From the NCBI GenBank assembly GCA_023053685.1, contig JALIGW010000001.1, positions 57,178,859-57,242,858 of the forward strand: a DNA stretch of 64,000 nt. The letters run 5' to 3'. Each line of letters begins with the position of its first letter. Positions within the stretch are counted from its first letter, which is position 1. The translations under genes and the position numbers were made by a program. Shown here one piece after another: positions 10,366-23,187 of this stretch. Origin of the DNA: Diadophis punctatus similis. Taxonomy: Eukaryota > Chordata > Lepidosauria > Squamata > Dipsadidae. Under the pieces are notes generated by a model. That model was not told the origin of the DNA. It searched no databases and saw nothing but the letters and a program-made list of their open reading frames with translations.

Positions 10366-11237
10366 ATATTTTATTTATTTATTTATTTTTATTTTTTTTT
10401 ATTTTGTCAACACGTGTATAAGATAACAGGTATGATATAAACATAAACAAAAGCAAAGTATGTATAGGTAAATTTAGACAATAGGACTGAAGGACAGGGA
10501 CGGTAGGCACGATGGTGCGCTTATGCACACCCCTTACAGACCTGTTAGGAATAGGGTGAGGTCGACTGTAGACAGTCTAAGGGAGTCCTTCGGGAGTTGG
10601 GCAGCATATAAGAATAACAAAATAAATAAATAAAATAAATAAATAAGGTTAAAGTTTTTGGGGTTTGGGGAAGAAACCACAGAGTCAGGTAGTGCATTCC
10701 AGGCATTGATTACTCTGTTGCTGAAGTCGTATTTTCTGCAGTCGAGTTTCGAGCGGTTTACATTGAGTTTGAATCTATTGTGTGCTCGTGTATTGTTGCG
10801 GTTGAAGCTGAAGTATTCATTGACAGGTAGGACATTGTGGCAGATGACTTTATGAACTACATTTAGATCTGATCAAAGGCGACGTAGTTCTAAGTTGTCT
10901 AAGCCCTAAATTTCAAGTCTGGTGGAATAAGGAATTCTGTTGCGAGCAGAGGAGTGGAGGACTCTTCTTGTGAAGTATTTCTGGACTCTCTCAATTGTAT
11001 TAATGTCCGATATGTAGTGCATGTTCCAGACAGGTGAGCTGGTTCGAGGATTGGTCTGGCAAATGTTTTGTATGCTCTGGTTAGCAGAGTAATATTGCCA
11101 GAGAAGAAGCTACACAAGATTAGGTTGACAACTCTTAGTGCCTTTTTGGCAATGTTGTTACAGTGGGCTCTGGCACTTAGGTCATTAGATATGAGTACTC
11201 CAAGGTCTTTAACTGATAGAATCCAGCCCTTAACCAA
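10366..11237 (-). mobile_element. LINE of the CR1/L2-like clade, 3' part
   Basis: On the minus strand the frame 10899-11237 contains LGVLISNDLSARAHCNNI and LLTRAYKTFARPILE, the end of a reverse transcriptase. Further 3' (10660-10860) the translation gives NRFKLNVNRSKLDCRKYDFS and INAWNALPDSVV, then a 3' UTR with GCGCTTATGCAC and a tail of AAATAAAT repeats at 10366-10400 (read on the minus strand). It is 5' truncated near 11237. The same family occurs at 1-238, 5840-6120 and 27655-28080. Confidence 0.85.
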
Positions 11238-11589
11238 TTCATGAGCCCATCGCAGGGTCCCATCGCAGCACCTTGTTTCCCTTCTTGCTTTCCTTCTGAC
11301 AATAGTAAGTAATGTTACTGGAGACCACTCATTTCCTCCCTCCTCCCCACAAATATTTGGGGCATTAGAGATGCTGAGCTGTACCCTGATATCTCAATAC
11401 TCAAATGAATTCTCTTCCTTCTTTTTAACCATAATTCAAAATAGAAATAGAAATGACCTCCTCCCTCAATAGCCATAACAAGTTTTAAAAGGAATGGGTG
11501 GGGGAGAGAGAAATTTCTGTAGTCTGTTGCTAATAAGAGACTACCCACACCATCACTCCACAGACAATAAACATTTCACTCATTTTACA

Positions 11590-11821
11590 TATCTATGGAG
11601 ATTCTCAGTCTTCCAAGTCATGGTTGTCCCAGTGGCGCTTTTTCAAGAGGCAGCTGGACTTTCTGGGGGTTTTTTAAAGACATTTTGCTTCTTATCCAAG
11701 AAGCTTCTTCAGAGCTTTCTGGTTTTTCTTTGAAGATGTTTAGCTGATAAGAAGCGAAACATCTTCAAAGAAGAACCAGAAAGTCCAGCTGCCTCTTGAA
11801 AAAGCTCCTTTGGGACATTCA
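11590..11821. repeat. Inverted-repeat element, 'GAGATTCTCAGTC' family
   Basis: The left half (GAGATTCTCAGTCTTCCAAG, then GGCAGCTGGACTTTCTGG) and right half (CCAGAAAGTCCAGCTGCC, then TCCTTTGGGACA) are diverged inverted copies with a CTTCTTATCC-type centre. The right terminus is incomplete. Better copies lie at 20406-20604 and 55176-55338. Confidence 0.75.
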
Positions 11822-11925
11822 TTTGTACACTTTTGGAAGCCCAGAAACTTCAGCTGCTGAAGATTATGGGCATTTGATTTCTAGAAATCAAATGACATCC
11901 TCTTCAAGCTTGCCTCCTGTAAAAC

Positions 11926-12315
11926 AGTATTTCTCAACCCTGGCAACTTGAATATGTATAGACCAGGGGCGGGTTGCTCTCTTACCTTGCTACCGGAGCT
12001 CTGCGCATGCATCGCCATGTTTGGTGCGTGCATGCGCTCGCTACATGCGCACGCCTCTCATACAATTTTCTCGCCGAAATCTCACCGAAATCGCATGCAC
12101 ACGCACGTCCCCTTGCAAGATTTTGCCGAGATTTTGCTTCCGCGCATGTGCGGACGCAAAAAAGCCCAAAAATACAGCACTGGATCAGCCGCGCTCAAAT
12201 AGCGCCACCTGCTGGCCGCTACCGGTACTGTAGAGTGGGCCGCACCGGTAGGAACCCACCACTGGTATAGACTTCAAGTTCCAGATTTCTTGTTGTCAAG
12301 GCTGAGAAACATTGC
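11926..12315. mobile_element. Old palindromic hAT MITE, split by a younger insertion
   Basis: The left half (CAGTATTTCTCAACCCTGGC, 11926-11955) and right half (ending CAAGGCTGAGAAACATTGCT, to about 12315) match the termini of the 6884 MITE family. A hAT-like element occupies 11964-12264. Removing it and one 8-bp GTATAGAC copy rejoins the MITE. Confidence 0.8.
11964..12264. mobile_element. hAT-like element, CAGRGGTGGGTTCC family
   Basis: 301 bp from CAGGGGCGGGTTGC to GTAGGAACCCACCACTG, flanked by the 8-bp direct repeat GTATAGAC (11956-11963, 12265-12272). CpG-rich interior with GCGCATG motifs; no transposase. The target was an older MITE. Confidence 0.92.
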
Positions 12316-13806
<1,491 letters not shown>

Positions 13807-13807
<1 letters not shown>

Positions 13808-14348
13808 TGTCATTTCTGATTGCTAAGAAATGGCATTTGTCTGTGGTGCTTGGAAACATCACTGGTTTAAGATAAGGTCCAGCCAAAGCTAAAGTTGTCT
13901 AAGCACCATTTCTTTTTCTTGGAAAATTTGGAGTTGTACTCAGCTCTTCAATGGAAATTGCTGGGAAATGGTTCAATTTGTTCAAATAAAAATGCCCTTT
14001 CTTGTTATTCATGTACTCAACATGGTGATGTTGGATATACACATAATTTGGAGATCAGAGCCAGGACCAGCTCTCCTCTTATGTATGAGAACTCTTCTCT
14101 GGAGTAATGGGCCAAGTGGATGTTTATAACTGGATTCCAGGCAAAATAATGTACTGAAAGCTGAAAAAACTATAAGTCCTACTTTTTTGACTGGTGGAAA
14201 CTGGCATGATCTTTACTGGCATTTATTCATCAGTAATAGAAGGCACACTTACCCAGATATTTTTTTGTAGATATAGAGATGCAGCCATAATATGATTGAA
14301 GTCCATTGACATTCTTAATCATGTATGAAAGATGCTATGAAATGTGTA
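13807..14348. other. No recognised feature
   Basis: No gene or repeat recognised. Confidence 0.5.
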
Positions 14349-15336
14349 TCGTATTTTTCGGAGTATAAGACGCACCGCAGTGTAAGATGCACCTTAGTTT
14401 TGGGGGAGGAAAACAAGGGAAAAAGGCCTCTGCCTCCAGCAATTTACCAAACAGCAAACAGCAAACAGCACAGATGATATACACTGTTTGCTGTGTATTT
14501 CTGTGCATGTGTGCCTGACCCATAGAAATGGCAAAGAATTGGAGAAATGTACATTATGGCAGTATATTAATCCCAGAAAGTTTTCTTAAATGTAATCACA
14601 CTAACTCCTCCCAATTATTTAAATACATCTACTCCAAACATGACTAAGTCAGGGTTTCTCAGCTGGCTTATTTTAATACTAATACTTAATACTAAAACAG
14701 GACATTTCAGATTATACTTTTACAGATCTTTAAAATTGATGTGGCTTTCTGGAAGTATTCTTTGCTATTTAAAAGAAGATACAATAGCACTGGGCCTCTT
14801 CAGAGCAAGCATTTATTTTAAAAAGCTTCTTCATTTTGTTAAGTTGTCTAGAACAATAATAAAGCAGTCTTTAAAAAATAAGTCTAATAATTTGAACACT
14901 CTACAAACATTTAACAAAATAACATATTAACAGAATCTGCCTCTACCTAGGATAGAGCTCACAACCTCCCGATTTTGAGGCAAGAGCTCTATCTCTAAGC
15001 CACAGCTGCTCTAGCTTGCCTTCTTGCAATTTCAGCAGTCTAATATTGCCAGCAGTTTATCTCCCAGCAATATGTCTCATCACAGCCACCGTAGTTTCAG
15101 TTTCATTTTACCACGTGGCTTGTAAGCCTCAGTCAGCTGTAGGTCGGGAGGCAGATAATCTCTTCTTGTGCTCTTCTTGTGCTTTGCCCTATTTGCTGCA
15201 AAGAGGTAAATTGCTGGCAGGCAGAGGCCAAAGGGTGGGGGTGGCTGGGTGGGGCTACATTCGGTGTATAAGACGCACCCAAGTTTTCACCCTCTTTTTG
15301 AGGGTAAAAAGGTGCGTCTTATATTCCGAAAGTATA
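14349..15336. mobile_element. TA-flanked DNA transposon, 'TCGGAGTATAAGACGCACC' family
   Basis: The left end reads CGTATTTTTCGGAGTATAAG and the right end is its inverted, slightly diverged copy (GGTGCGTCTTATATTCCGAA). Both are bordered by TA. The right end is itself a hairpin (15259-15334). Inner DNA at 14400-14900 matches, inverted, 57530-58011 of the second copy. No transposase was seen, so it is non-autonomous. TA flanks suggest Tc1/mariner-like insertion, but superfamily is not certain. Confidence 0.75.
14936..15015 (-). mobile_element. tRNA-like (SINE-type) segment inside the transposon
   Basis: The reverse complement contains TGGCTTAGAGATAGAGCTCT and GGAGGTTGTGAGCTCTA, resembling A and B boxes of a tRNA-related SINE or tRNA pseudogene. 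The segment is absent from the other transposon copy at 57131-58936. No cloverleaf of a functional tRNA was confirmed. Confidence 0.4.
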
Positions 15337-16009
15337 TGAAACATTTCATGTATTTTTGAAAGATGGGTAAAAGATGCTCACAGCTGCTATCCAGATAATC
15401 TCTGCATCTTCATTAGATCTTTATATACAGAAGGTACATATGCACAAATGGCACAGCTCTATCTACATTATCAGGAACAGAGATACCCTTTTTTACTTAA
15501 AAGAATAATAAAAATTATATACGTACAGATCATATTTCCTTCCTCTGAGGGCTATTAGATTAGCTGGAACTACAAATATAATAGTTCTTACTGCTCGTGT
15601 TAGCCTGAATTCTGGGAGCTCCAATCCCAATAGGTGGAAAGCATCAGACTGGAGAGGGCTGGTACCTACTATAAGGTGTGATTTATCACTATTTGTTGCT
15701 TACATTTTTAGCTCACACAGAAGTAAAGTGAAAATAACATAATTCTTGAAGTACCTACATTTTCGGTGAGGTAATATTGCCATCTAGTGACTTTTTCATA
15801 ATACATATTTGCCAACTTTAAACAAGAACTAGACATCCTGTGACTCATTAAGTTATTGTTTCAAAAATATTTCCTTACCTAAACAGAGAAACAGAATGAC
15901 CACAGGTGGACAAAAAAAAAACAGTGGGAGAAGGAGCAATTTCAAACTTCTTGCCAGCTTCCTTATTGAGTTTCCTTGTGGAAAGCTGGCAGGGAACATT
16001 GGAAACCAA
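15337..16009. other. No recognised feature
   Basis: Unassigned DNA between the transposon and the CCTT array. Confidence 0.5.
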
Positions 16010-16162
16010 CCTTCCTTCCTTCCTTCCTTCCTTCCTTCCTTCCTTCCTTCCTTCCTTCCTTCCTTCCTTCCTTCCTTCTTCTCATTTCATCTCCATCCAT
16101 CCATTCATCCATCTATCCATCCATCCATCTGCTCTCCTTCCTCCCTCCCTCCCTCCCTCCCT
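16010..16162 (+). repeat. Microsatellites (CTTC)n, (ATCC)n and (CTCC)n
   Basis: (CTTC)n at 16010-16078, CATC/ATCC repeats at 16092-16130 and (CTCC)n at 16136-16162. The frames rich in LPSF are shadows. Confidence 0.95.
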
Positions 16163-16960
16163 TATTTTGTTTTCATAAACTGTACAAACGAAAACCCTAT
16201 TGTCACACAAAGTAACTCAAGGATCTGATAGCACTCATCCAGTGCTTACCTAGCAGACTAAGATGAGTGAAAAGCTTATCAGGGGAGTATGAAAACTTCG
16301 ATTATTACACTTGAAACTTCTTCAGTGCATACAAAAAGCAAATATTTTTTCTGGGGAAAAAATTGAGCCTCTTCAAATGTCTGAACAAATTTCAATCAAG
16401 TAGTTTGTGTTAAATAATCCATTTGTTATAAGATATGTCTCTAGTTTAGTAATCTGCTCCTTAGGTCAATACTAATACACTCAACACATAAAAGAAAACA
16501 TATCCCATGAACCACTCTGAATATACAGTAAACACACATCTTCTCTAAATCATTTTCCTCACGGTTATTCCACCATTATAATAATTTAGTCTATGAATAA
16601 ATACCATCCATTTAGTAATCCAATTAAAAAATCAATAATTAAATTGTTGTCTCCATGGCAGACCATTTAGAAATCTTATAAAATAAGATTGGCATATGCA
16701 TGCATAATCATTCATAAACAAATGCATGTCTCCATGGTGCTTATTTACTTCCTTCTATTTTTAATTTAATTTTAAAATAAAATATAATTCTACGGAAATG
16801 ATATGCTTTAAACTTCAATATTCTCTCATCACCTGGTTAACAACCACTTTCTTTTTTATTTAAACTAAGTTAGAAATGTTTATTACATCATGAACCTGTT
16901 TATAAAATATAATTTTAAAAGTAAAATATCTTGTGTTAGAAAGCTATATACTGTAGCTTT
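16163..16960. other. AT-rich stretch without recognised feature
   Basis: No gene or repeat recognised. Confidence 0.5.
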
Positions 16961-16978
16961 AAAAATGTTTCAAAATTC

Positions 16979-17987
16979 AATATGGGCAATTGCAGGCCAG
17001 ATGGAAGGAGGATTCAAAAGCAGGTATCTCGCAGCAAGATGATAATTTGATAAACCAAATAAAGAATAAAGGACCAATGCATATAAAGAGATTATACAAT
17101 GTATTAGTGGAATTAGATTCTGAAACAGAGCTAGTTAAGGATTGTATGATTAAATGGGCACAAAATATTGGTGAACCTATAATGATGGAAACATGGGAGA
17201 ATATATGGGTTAGAAATGTGAAATTTACACAAGCTCAAAATTTAAGAGAGAATTTTTATAAAATGTTTTATAGATGGCATTTTGATCCAAAAAAACTAGC
17301 CGGTATGTATCCAAATTTACAACCTAAATGTTGGAGATGTGAATGTGAAGATGCAACTTATTTTCATATTTGGTGGTCTTGTAAGAAAATTAAGGATAAA
17401 AATATGGTGGATTATTCAGAATATTTTGAAGAAAAAAATTAAGTTTACACCACAGTTTTTCTTGCTGGGAATAACTACAGACTGTACTGTAATAGAGACT
17501 AAGCTGATCTTGAACTTGATAACGGCTGCCAGATTGTTGGTAGCACAATACTGGAAGAAAGAGGATATACCTACTACTGAGGAATGGACATTTAAAGTTA
17601 CACACCTGGCAGAGATGGCAAGAATCTCATCATACTTAAAAGATCATTCAAATGAAAGATACAAGTTGGAGTGGAATAGATGGACTGATTATATTCAAAA
17701 AAAGTATCAGATTAAGAAGATATATATAGTTTAACAATGATATATGGTTAGAATTTTAGAATGATTTAATTGACTTTAGACAAAGTGGAGTTTTCTTAGG
17801 GGGGGGAAATGTATTCACACATAACAGAAATTAATGTTTTTTTTAGTATATTTTAGCTTATGGTTATTTGAAGATTATATCCTGTGTTTTTTCTGGGAAG
17901 TCGGGGAGGGTGAGGGAGGGGGGGGGAAGGGGGGGAATGTAAAAAAAATCTTTTGTACTTTGTACTAATAAAACTTTTTCAATTAAA
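16979..17987 (+). mobile_element. 5'-truncated L1 LINE insertion with 18-bp target duplication
   Basis: Encodes the C-terminus of L1 ORF2: frame 16990-17442 shows FYRWHFDPKKLAGMYPN, CWRC and HIWWSC motifs; a +1 shift in an A-run near 17430-17440 moves the rest (TAARLLVAQYWKKEDIPTTE) to frame 17339-17734. A G-rich 3' UTR, an AATAAA-type signal (TAATAAAACT, about 17966) and a poly-A end follow. The 18-bp repeat AAAAATGTTTCAAAATTC flanks it at 16961-16978 and 17988-18005. A single frameshift and an intact duplication suggest a fairly young insertion. Confidence 0.95.
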
Positions 17988-18005
17988 AAAAATGTTTCAA
18001 AATTC

Positions 18006-19617
18006 TTTCCCTTAAGCCATGCAATATTGAACTAATACATTTTCTTGTTGAATTTCTTAAAAGTTGACTTTAAAAAGTATTATTACACTATTCTGAGACT
18101 TAAGCTGATATCCATCCATTTCTGCTACAGGAAAGAATCAGCTCTATATTTATGGGATTCTTTCTTAGTAAAGTTCTCTAAGAGGTCTCACAAGATGTCT
18201 GTAAACCCCTGGTTTTCTTTCAGTGCAATTATTTCTTTCTCAGGCAAGCACTTTCAATTAAAGATAGAGTTCAGGTTCACATTTATTGTAACTATTGACT
18301 AAATGATTTTATACAAATAGGAAATTACTAAACAGGTGCAAAAGACCAGAACTACATGTGAAGTTCCAATTAAACTGATTTATTTCTTGTGCCCAGGCAC
18401 AGGAATCAATTCAACGAAGGGTTAGCACTATTTTGGCGCTAGATATGGAATTCAAGGGAGGTTGAACTCTATTTCTGGCTACGTAGAGATTCTAGGCTGA
18501 TTCCTCTTTTAGCTCCATCCACAGGTTCTACCACTTCTCCTACATTTACAATGTACAAATAAATTAAAAACTAAAGGAAAAGGTAAAAGTAAAAAGACTT
18601 TTATTTGATTCTTCTAATAGGAGAAATGCATTAAAAACAATTGAAGTGCAAGATCGGACTAGATGATCTTTGTGGTCACTTTTAGTTCTACAATTCCATT
18701 AAGTGTTCATAGCTCCCCAACTTCCCATAATGAAAATAAAAATCAGGGGTCCCTTGCCTTAGGAAATAATTGCAGCATGGGAAGGTAGGAGGTAACAGAT
18801 CTCTAGGAAGAAGATTGTACAATAATATACAAGACATTTGCATATATGTCTTGCCAACTGATAACAAATTAAATGCAGTAATCCCAGACTTCACTCAGAA
18901 CATTTCACTTAAATCACTTCTCCTTTGAAAATCATTTCAAAAAGAAATTCTCTTTCATCAGTTAATTAGAACTGGTAATAATAAAAATGTATGAGGATTG
19001 TTCTGCACAGCATTAGATAACACCACAAATCCATCATCAAATTTGTCTTGTTGCTGAAGGCTCAACATTTTATTGTCTAGGGTGTCAACACTTAAAAGAG
19101 ATCAATTCCCATCATGGTAGTATATAAATAGTCACAATAATGCTTTATGCTAATTGAAGGGAAGTAACCAACCGAAATGTAAATAATCCCACATAAATTG
19201 GACTTTATATGAAGCTGTACATATTTTGAACCATCCCAATTATTCTCTTTGGAAATAATTCCTGAAAACTCTCTTATGCATCTGTTTACTAGCTTTGCTC
19301 CCCCTCTATCTCTGGTTACATTGAGCAGCTTGCTTACTTATTATAAGCCAATGTTATTTTAATGTAAGAAATGTCAGTGGAATTGTCTTGATAGTTTAGG
19401 ATACCAAGTGTCACTAAATTGGTTTATTTTCATCCATCACATAGTCAAATCACTGTTAACACATGCAGTGAAATACCAAACCTGGGCCAAATCCTATGTA
19501 GTTGATGTATTAGAAAGCATATTAAATTTACATATGATGGAGTGAAGACAAAAGGGATATCATTGGTATTCCTCTTTGGCTGTGCTGTTTCATTTTTTGT
19601 TCACTGGGCATCAGCCT
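18006..19617. other. Unassigned stretch; small CR1 trace
   Basis: No gene recognised. At 18645-18705 the plus strand reads GGACTAGATGATCTTTGTGG, the last part of a plus-strand CR1 3' end. The rest is unassigned. Confidence 0.5.
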
Positions 19618-19632
19618 GAACAAGGCTATGTA

Positions 19633-20146
19633 GATAGATAGATAGATAGCTTTTATTGCGGTCGGAGACCAATTTAAAATACACATAAAAAGGGGGGTAA
19701 ATTTTACAAATATAGATAGATCATGTGACAGTACACCATCTACTACAATCTATACCGTCAATACTAGTGATCCTCTGCCGTAGGGGTTACCCGTCTTTTC
19801 CTCCGTTTTTTTCCAACCACGACTGCAGCAAATTTTTTTGCCACCTTTGAGGTTATATTAGGGTCTATATCCTGGAGTAGGAAATAAAGGCTGAACAGAT
19901 CCGGTGCACCAGGGAATTTCTGGGAAATAGGGGAGATGAATCTTGATCTTATGTCTCGATAGTGGGGGCATACGAATGTAATGTGGAGCAGAGATTCCGG
20001 GGATCGGCCATCACATGTACAATAGGTGGATTTTACTCCCCCCGAGAGCCTACTGTCGAGGACATTCGAGGGGATCACATTAAATCGTGCCTTCATAAAT
20101 GCAAGCCTCTGTTTGATAGAGTGTAACGCGGAAAGGTAAGGCAGGG
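19633..20146 (-). mobile_element. 5'-truncated LINE (R4/Vingi-like) with 15-bp target duplication
   Basis: The minus-strand frame shows RLAFMKARFNVIPSNVL, a zinc-finger-like CTCDGRSPESLLHIT...CPHYRDIR region and a basic end (KKRRKRRV). This is the C-terminal arrangement of R4/Dong- or Vingi-type non-LTR reverse transcriptases. The element's 3' end (19651 leftward) reads into a short GATA array. The direct repeat GAACAAGGCTATGTA lies at 19618-19632 and 20147-20161. The reading frame extends past the element into flank up to 20222, so its apparent start codon is not real. Confidence 0.8.
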
Positions 20147-20405
20147 GAACAAGGCTATGTAAGTAACTCATGTATTCATTAAGAATTAAGTGAATGATAA
20201 GCAGTGAGCTTTCTTTCTGCAAATTTAGATGGAATTAATTTTAAAAAGAAGGCTCAACTCTCCTTTGAATTCATTTATCAAATAGGTCCAAATAGGTCCT
20301 TGGGGATAAATAAGGAGTGTTGATTCAGTCTGTGAAACAGCAGCTTCTGGAAACTTTTACTAGTGGAGAACCCCATACAATGATTATTACAAGTTTAGAA
20401 GTCTG

Positions 20406-20604
20406 TAGAGATTCTCAGTCATCCAGGTCATGGTTGTCCCAAAGGTGCTTTTTCAGGAGGCAACTGGACTTTCTTGTTTTTTTCTTTTGAAGATGTTTCA
20501 CTTCTCATCCAGCGAAACATCTTCAAAAGAAAAAAAACAAGTACAGTTGCCTCCTGAAAAAGCACCCTTGGGACAACCATGACCTGGATGACTGAGAATC
20601 TCTA
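20406..20604. repeat. Inverted-repeat MITE-like element, TA-flanked
   Basis: About 99-bp arms begin TAGAGATTCTCAGTCATCCA and end with the reverse complement. The centre contains GAAGATGTTTCACTTCTCAT. Family copies: 11590-11821, 20822-20918 (half) and 55176-55338. TA at both ends hints at a Tc1/mariner-like MITE. The central GAAACATCTTC motif also recalls termini of Penelope-like elements, so the class is unresolved. Confidence 0.8.
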
Positions 20605-20821
20605 TAGACTTTTAGGTATACAATTTGGGATGAACACCCTTTGAATGGTGTGGCAGTAGGAATGGATTTCCAGAGGAAAAATTGCAGACTACAGGAACCA
20701 AGAACACTATTCAGGTGACACTGAGGACAGATTAACCTCCAAGTATTTCAATGACCCTCTAAAAGGATGCAGATACCAGCTGTCTGCAAGGGATATAAAT
20801 CCTTCCATTCCCTACTATCAT

Positions 20822-20918
20822 GTCAGAGCTGAAGAAGCTTCTTAGATGAGAAGCGAAACTTCTTCAAAAGAAAAAAACAAGAAAGTCCAGTTGCCTCCTG
20901 AAAAAGCACCTTTGGGAT
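20822..20918 (+). repeat. Half copy of the 'GAGATTCTCAGTC' inverted-repeat family
   Basis: Contains GAAGCTTCTTAGATGAGAAG and TCCAGTTGCCTCCTGAAAAA, matching the right arm of 20406-20604. The left arm is missing. Confidence 0.7.
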
Positions 20919-21607
20919 TACAAATTTATGCACAGAAACAGATTGCCTCCTATTGTCAAGGTGCTGGCTATAATGATATTAGAATTTGGTGTGGTAGTAA
21001 TGGAGAAAATATATTAAGAGGTTCAGGGAGTCAAGCCATCCCCACCAGATGGTAGTATCATCATCATAACCACCGTCATCATATTTGGCAATGGTACCCT
21101 CAACAGAAGCAGCATTCCCACACCATGAAATGGAAAAATGTGTTTTCTCAGAACACTTGAAATCAAACATTCAAATTTCAGGTATACACCATGCCAAAGA
21201 AATAATGTAGATTACATTTGAACATGGAAGATGTAGACAATTACAAAAAAAAAAACCAGCTAAAGTCAAATAGGAAAGTGAAAGTATGACGGGAAAGATA
21301 GCTGGGGGGAAATCCACCAGATGTCCCTTGATTACCAGGATATCCAGCGGAGGAGTGGAAATGGACCCAGGAAAAGTAAAGACGGTACTAGACTGGCAAC
21401 CCCCACGTACCCGCAAACAACTCCAAAGTTTCCTGGGATTTGCAAACTTTTACAGACAGTTTATACTGGCATTCGCAGAAGTCGCATTATACCTAACAGA
21501 ACTGTTAAAAATGGGGCCAACCAACCCCTGCGAAGCCATGACCAAACCAACCACTCCCCTGGTCAATGGCCTTTCAAAAAGCCTTTGAGAAATTAAAACG
21601 ACTCTTC

Positions 21608-21901
21608 ACTGATTAAAATTTAGAATAAGTGATAGAAATAATAGGAGGGGGAATGTTAGTGTAGACACTGTTATATAATAAAATAAAAGTAACAATAAGG
21701 GAAAACAAGGAATAACTGAACAATTATAATTGTGTATATTATTAGAAATACATAAGTTGATTGAATGTAATAACTATGACTAATTTTACTAGTTTTATTT
21801 GTATTAGAATGTATGACACTCAGGTGCCACACTGTTCACACATTGATGTGATATGTTTGTAAAAAAATAATAATAATAAAACCTTAAAATAAATAAATAA
21901 A
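21608..21901 (+). mobile_element. 5'-truncated retroposon inserted in the Gypsy element
   Basis: 294 bp ending in AATAATAATAAAACC and (AAAT)n, flanked by the 14-bp direct repeat TAAAACGACTCTTC (21594-21607, 21902-21915). The family could not be named; the A-rich tail and duplication indicate LINE-mediated insertion. Confidence 0.8.
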
Positions 21902-22301
21902 TAAAACGACTCTTCGCCAAAGAGCTGATTCTCCAGCACCCTGACCCAGAGCGGCAATTCATCATTCAGGCAGACGCCAGCGATGTGGCCGTGGCAGCCG
22001 TACTTCTACAAAAAGACCCACAGGGACAACTCCTACGCTGTGCCTATGTCTCCAAGAAACTCAACAAGACTGAAAGGGCCATCTGGGAGAAGGAAGCCTA
22101 CTCCATCTGCTGGGCTCTCCTCTCCTGGAGACATTTTCTAGAAGGGGGTAAAGTGCCCTTTGAGGTATGGACTGATCATAAAAACCCCAAAGCCCTAAAA
22201 ACCTCCAGGAAGCAAACCAAGCAAATCTGCTGGCACAATACTTCAGGCACTTTAAATTCAAATTGAAGTACATCCCAGTGGTTAAAAACCTACTAGCAGA
22301 T

Positions 22302-22639
22302 CAGAGGTGGGTTCCTACCGGAGCTCCCCGGTACGCAGCTCCGGTAGGGAGCGGCGGATTTCGCAACCGCTCCGGAGCCCTCTCTGCCGGTCCAACCGGC
22401 ACTTCACCATTTTTTCCCAGTGATTTTCGGACAATTTTGCTTCTGCACATGTGCGGAAGCAAGATCGCCCCAAAATCTCACGCGTGCCCTCGCAAGATTT
22501 TGGTGCGGTTTTGCTTCCGCGCATGCGCAGAAGCAAAATCATGTGAGGGGGCACGCGCGTAGTGAGCGCACACGCCCCCGAAGCATGGAGATGTGCGCGC
22601 ATAGCTCCGGCAGCAAGGTAAGCGAGCAACCCGCCCCTG
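22302..22639. mobile_element. hAT-like element, CAGRGGTGGGTTCC family
   Basis: 338 bp from CAGAGGTGGGTTCCTACCGG to AACCCGCCCCTG, with the 8-bp duplication TAGCAGAT (22294-22301, 22640-22647). The interior contains a perfect NRF1-like GCGCATGCGC (22519-22528). It sits inside the Gypsy RNase H region. Confidence 0.93.
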
Positions 22640-23060
22640 TAGCAGATGCCCTATTGAGAAAACCCCAATTCGAGAAGAAGTTGTCTATGCCATCATTCCC
22701 TCCGCACAATCAGCCGCACAAGTCACCACCAGGGGTCAAGCCAGATGACAACCAGATCCTAGCCGGGACAAGCTGATGGTGGCCATGAAAGCAGCACTCC
22801 CAGCTGACCCATGGTTCATAGACAATGAGGACATCTTGACCATGAGGGATGGACTGGCTTGGAAGGGTTCAAAACTGTATGTCCCCGCCAATTTGGGGTT
22901 GGAGATACTGCAGCGCAGCCATGACTCCAAGCTGGCCAGCCACTTTGGATTTTTAAAAACACTGCATTTGGCCAGGAGACAGTTTTGGTGGCCAAGAATG
23001 AAGGCTGATGTGGAGGACTACATGAAAAGCTGTGCCACCTGTGCAGCCATGAAAAGATTG

Positions 23061-23187
23061 AAGTTTTACAGCTGTATGTGTTTTTTATGTTTGTAAGGTA
23101 TTTGTTGTTGTCTTTTTCTTTTTGTATGTTTTTTAAATGTAAATAACTTAATAAAAATTATTTAAAAAAAAAAGAAAAGAAAGAAAA
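23061..23187 (+). mobile_element. Short poly-A LINE 3' tail
   Basis: AT-rich sequence ending AATAAAAATTATTT and a run of A at 23150-23172, resembling the last bases of an L1-type 3' end. No target duplication was identified. Confidence 0.45.

Larger units (their letters stand above)
21320..23060 (+). pseudogene. Ty3/Gypsy (chromovirus-type) pol fragment, interrupted
   Basis: Successive remnants: end of reverse transcriptase (21350-21600, motif LQSFLGFANFYRQF), RNase H (21916-22266, motifs QADAS and EKEAYS), and the integrase zinc-binding domain (about 22780-23055, H..H..C..C pattern with FWWPRMKADVE and CATC). Two insertions split it: a retroposon at 21608-21901 and a hAT element at 22302-22639, each with a target duplication. 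Removing each insertion plus one duplication copy makes the flanking pol sequences contiguous. Gag, protease, most of RT, the integrase core and LTRs are missing. It is inactive. Confidence 0.88.

Noticed and set aside
14936..15015. Functional tRNA gene
   Set aside because: A- and B-box-like motifs are present but I could not build a full cloverleaf; it fits a SINE-type segment better.
19764..20222. 152-codon frame taken from its first ATG
   Set aside because: The ATG at 20222 lies outside the LINE, beyond the target duplication at 20147-20161; only the inner part is LINE-coded.
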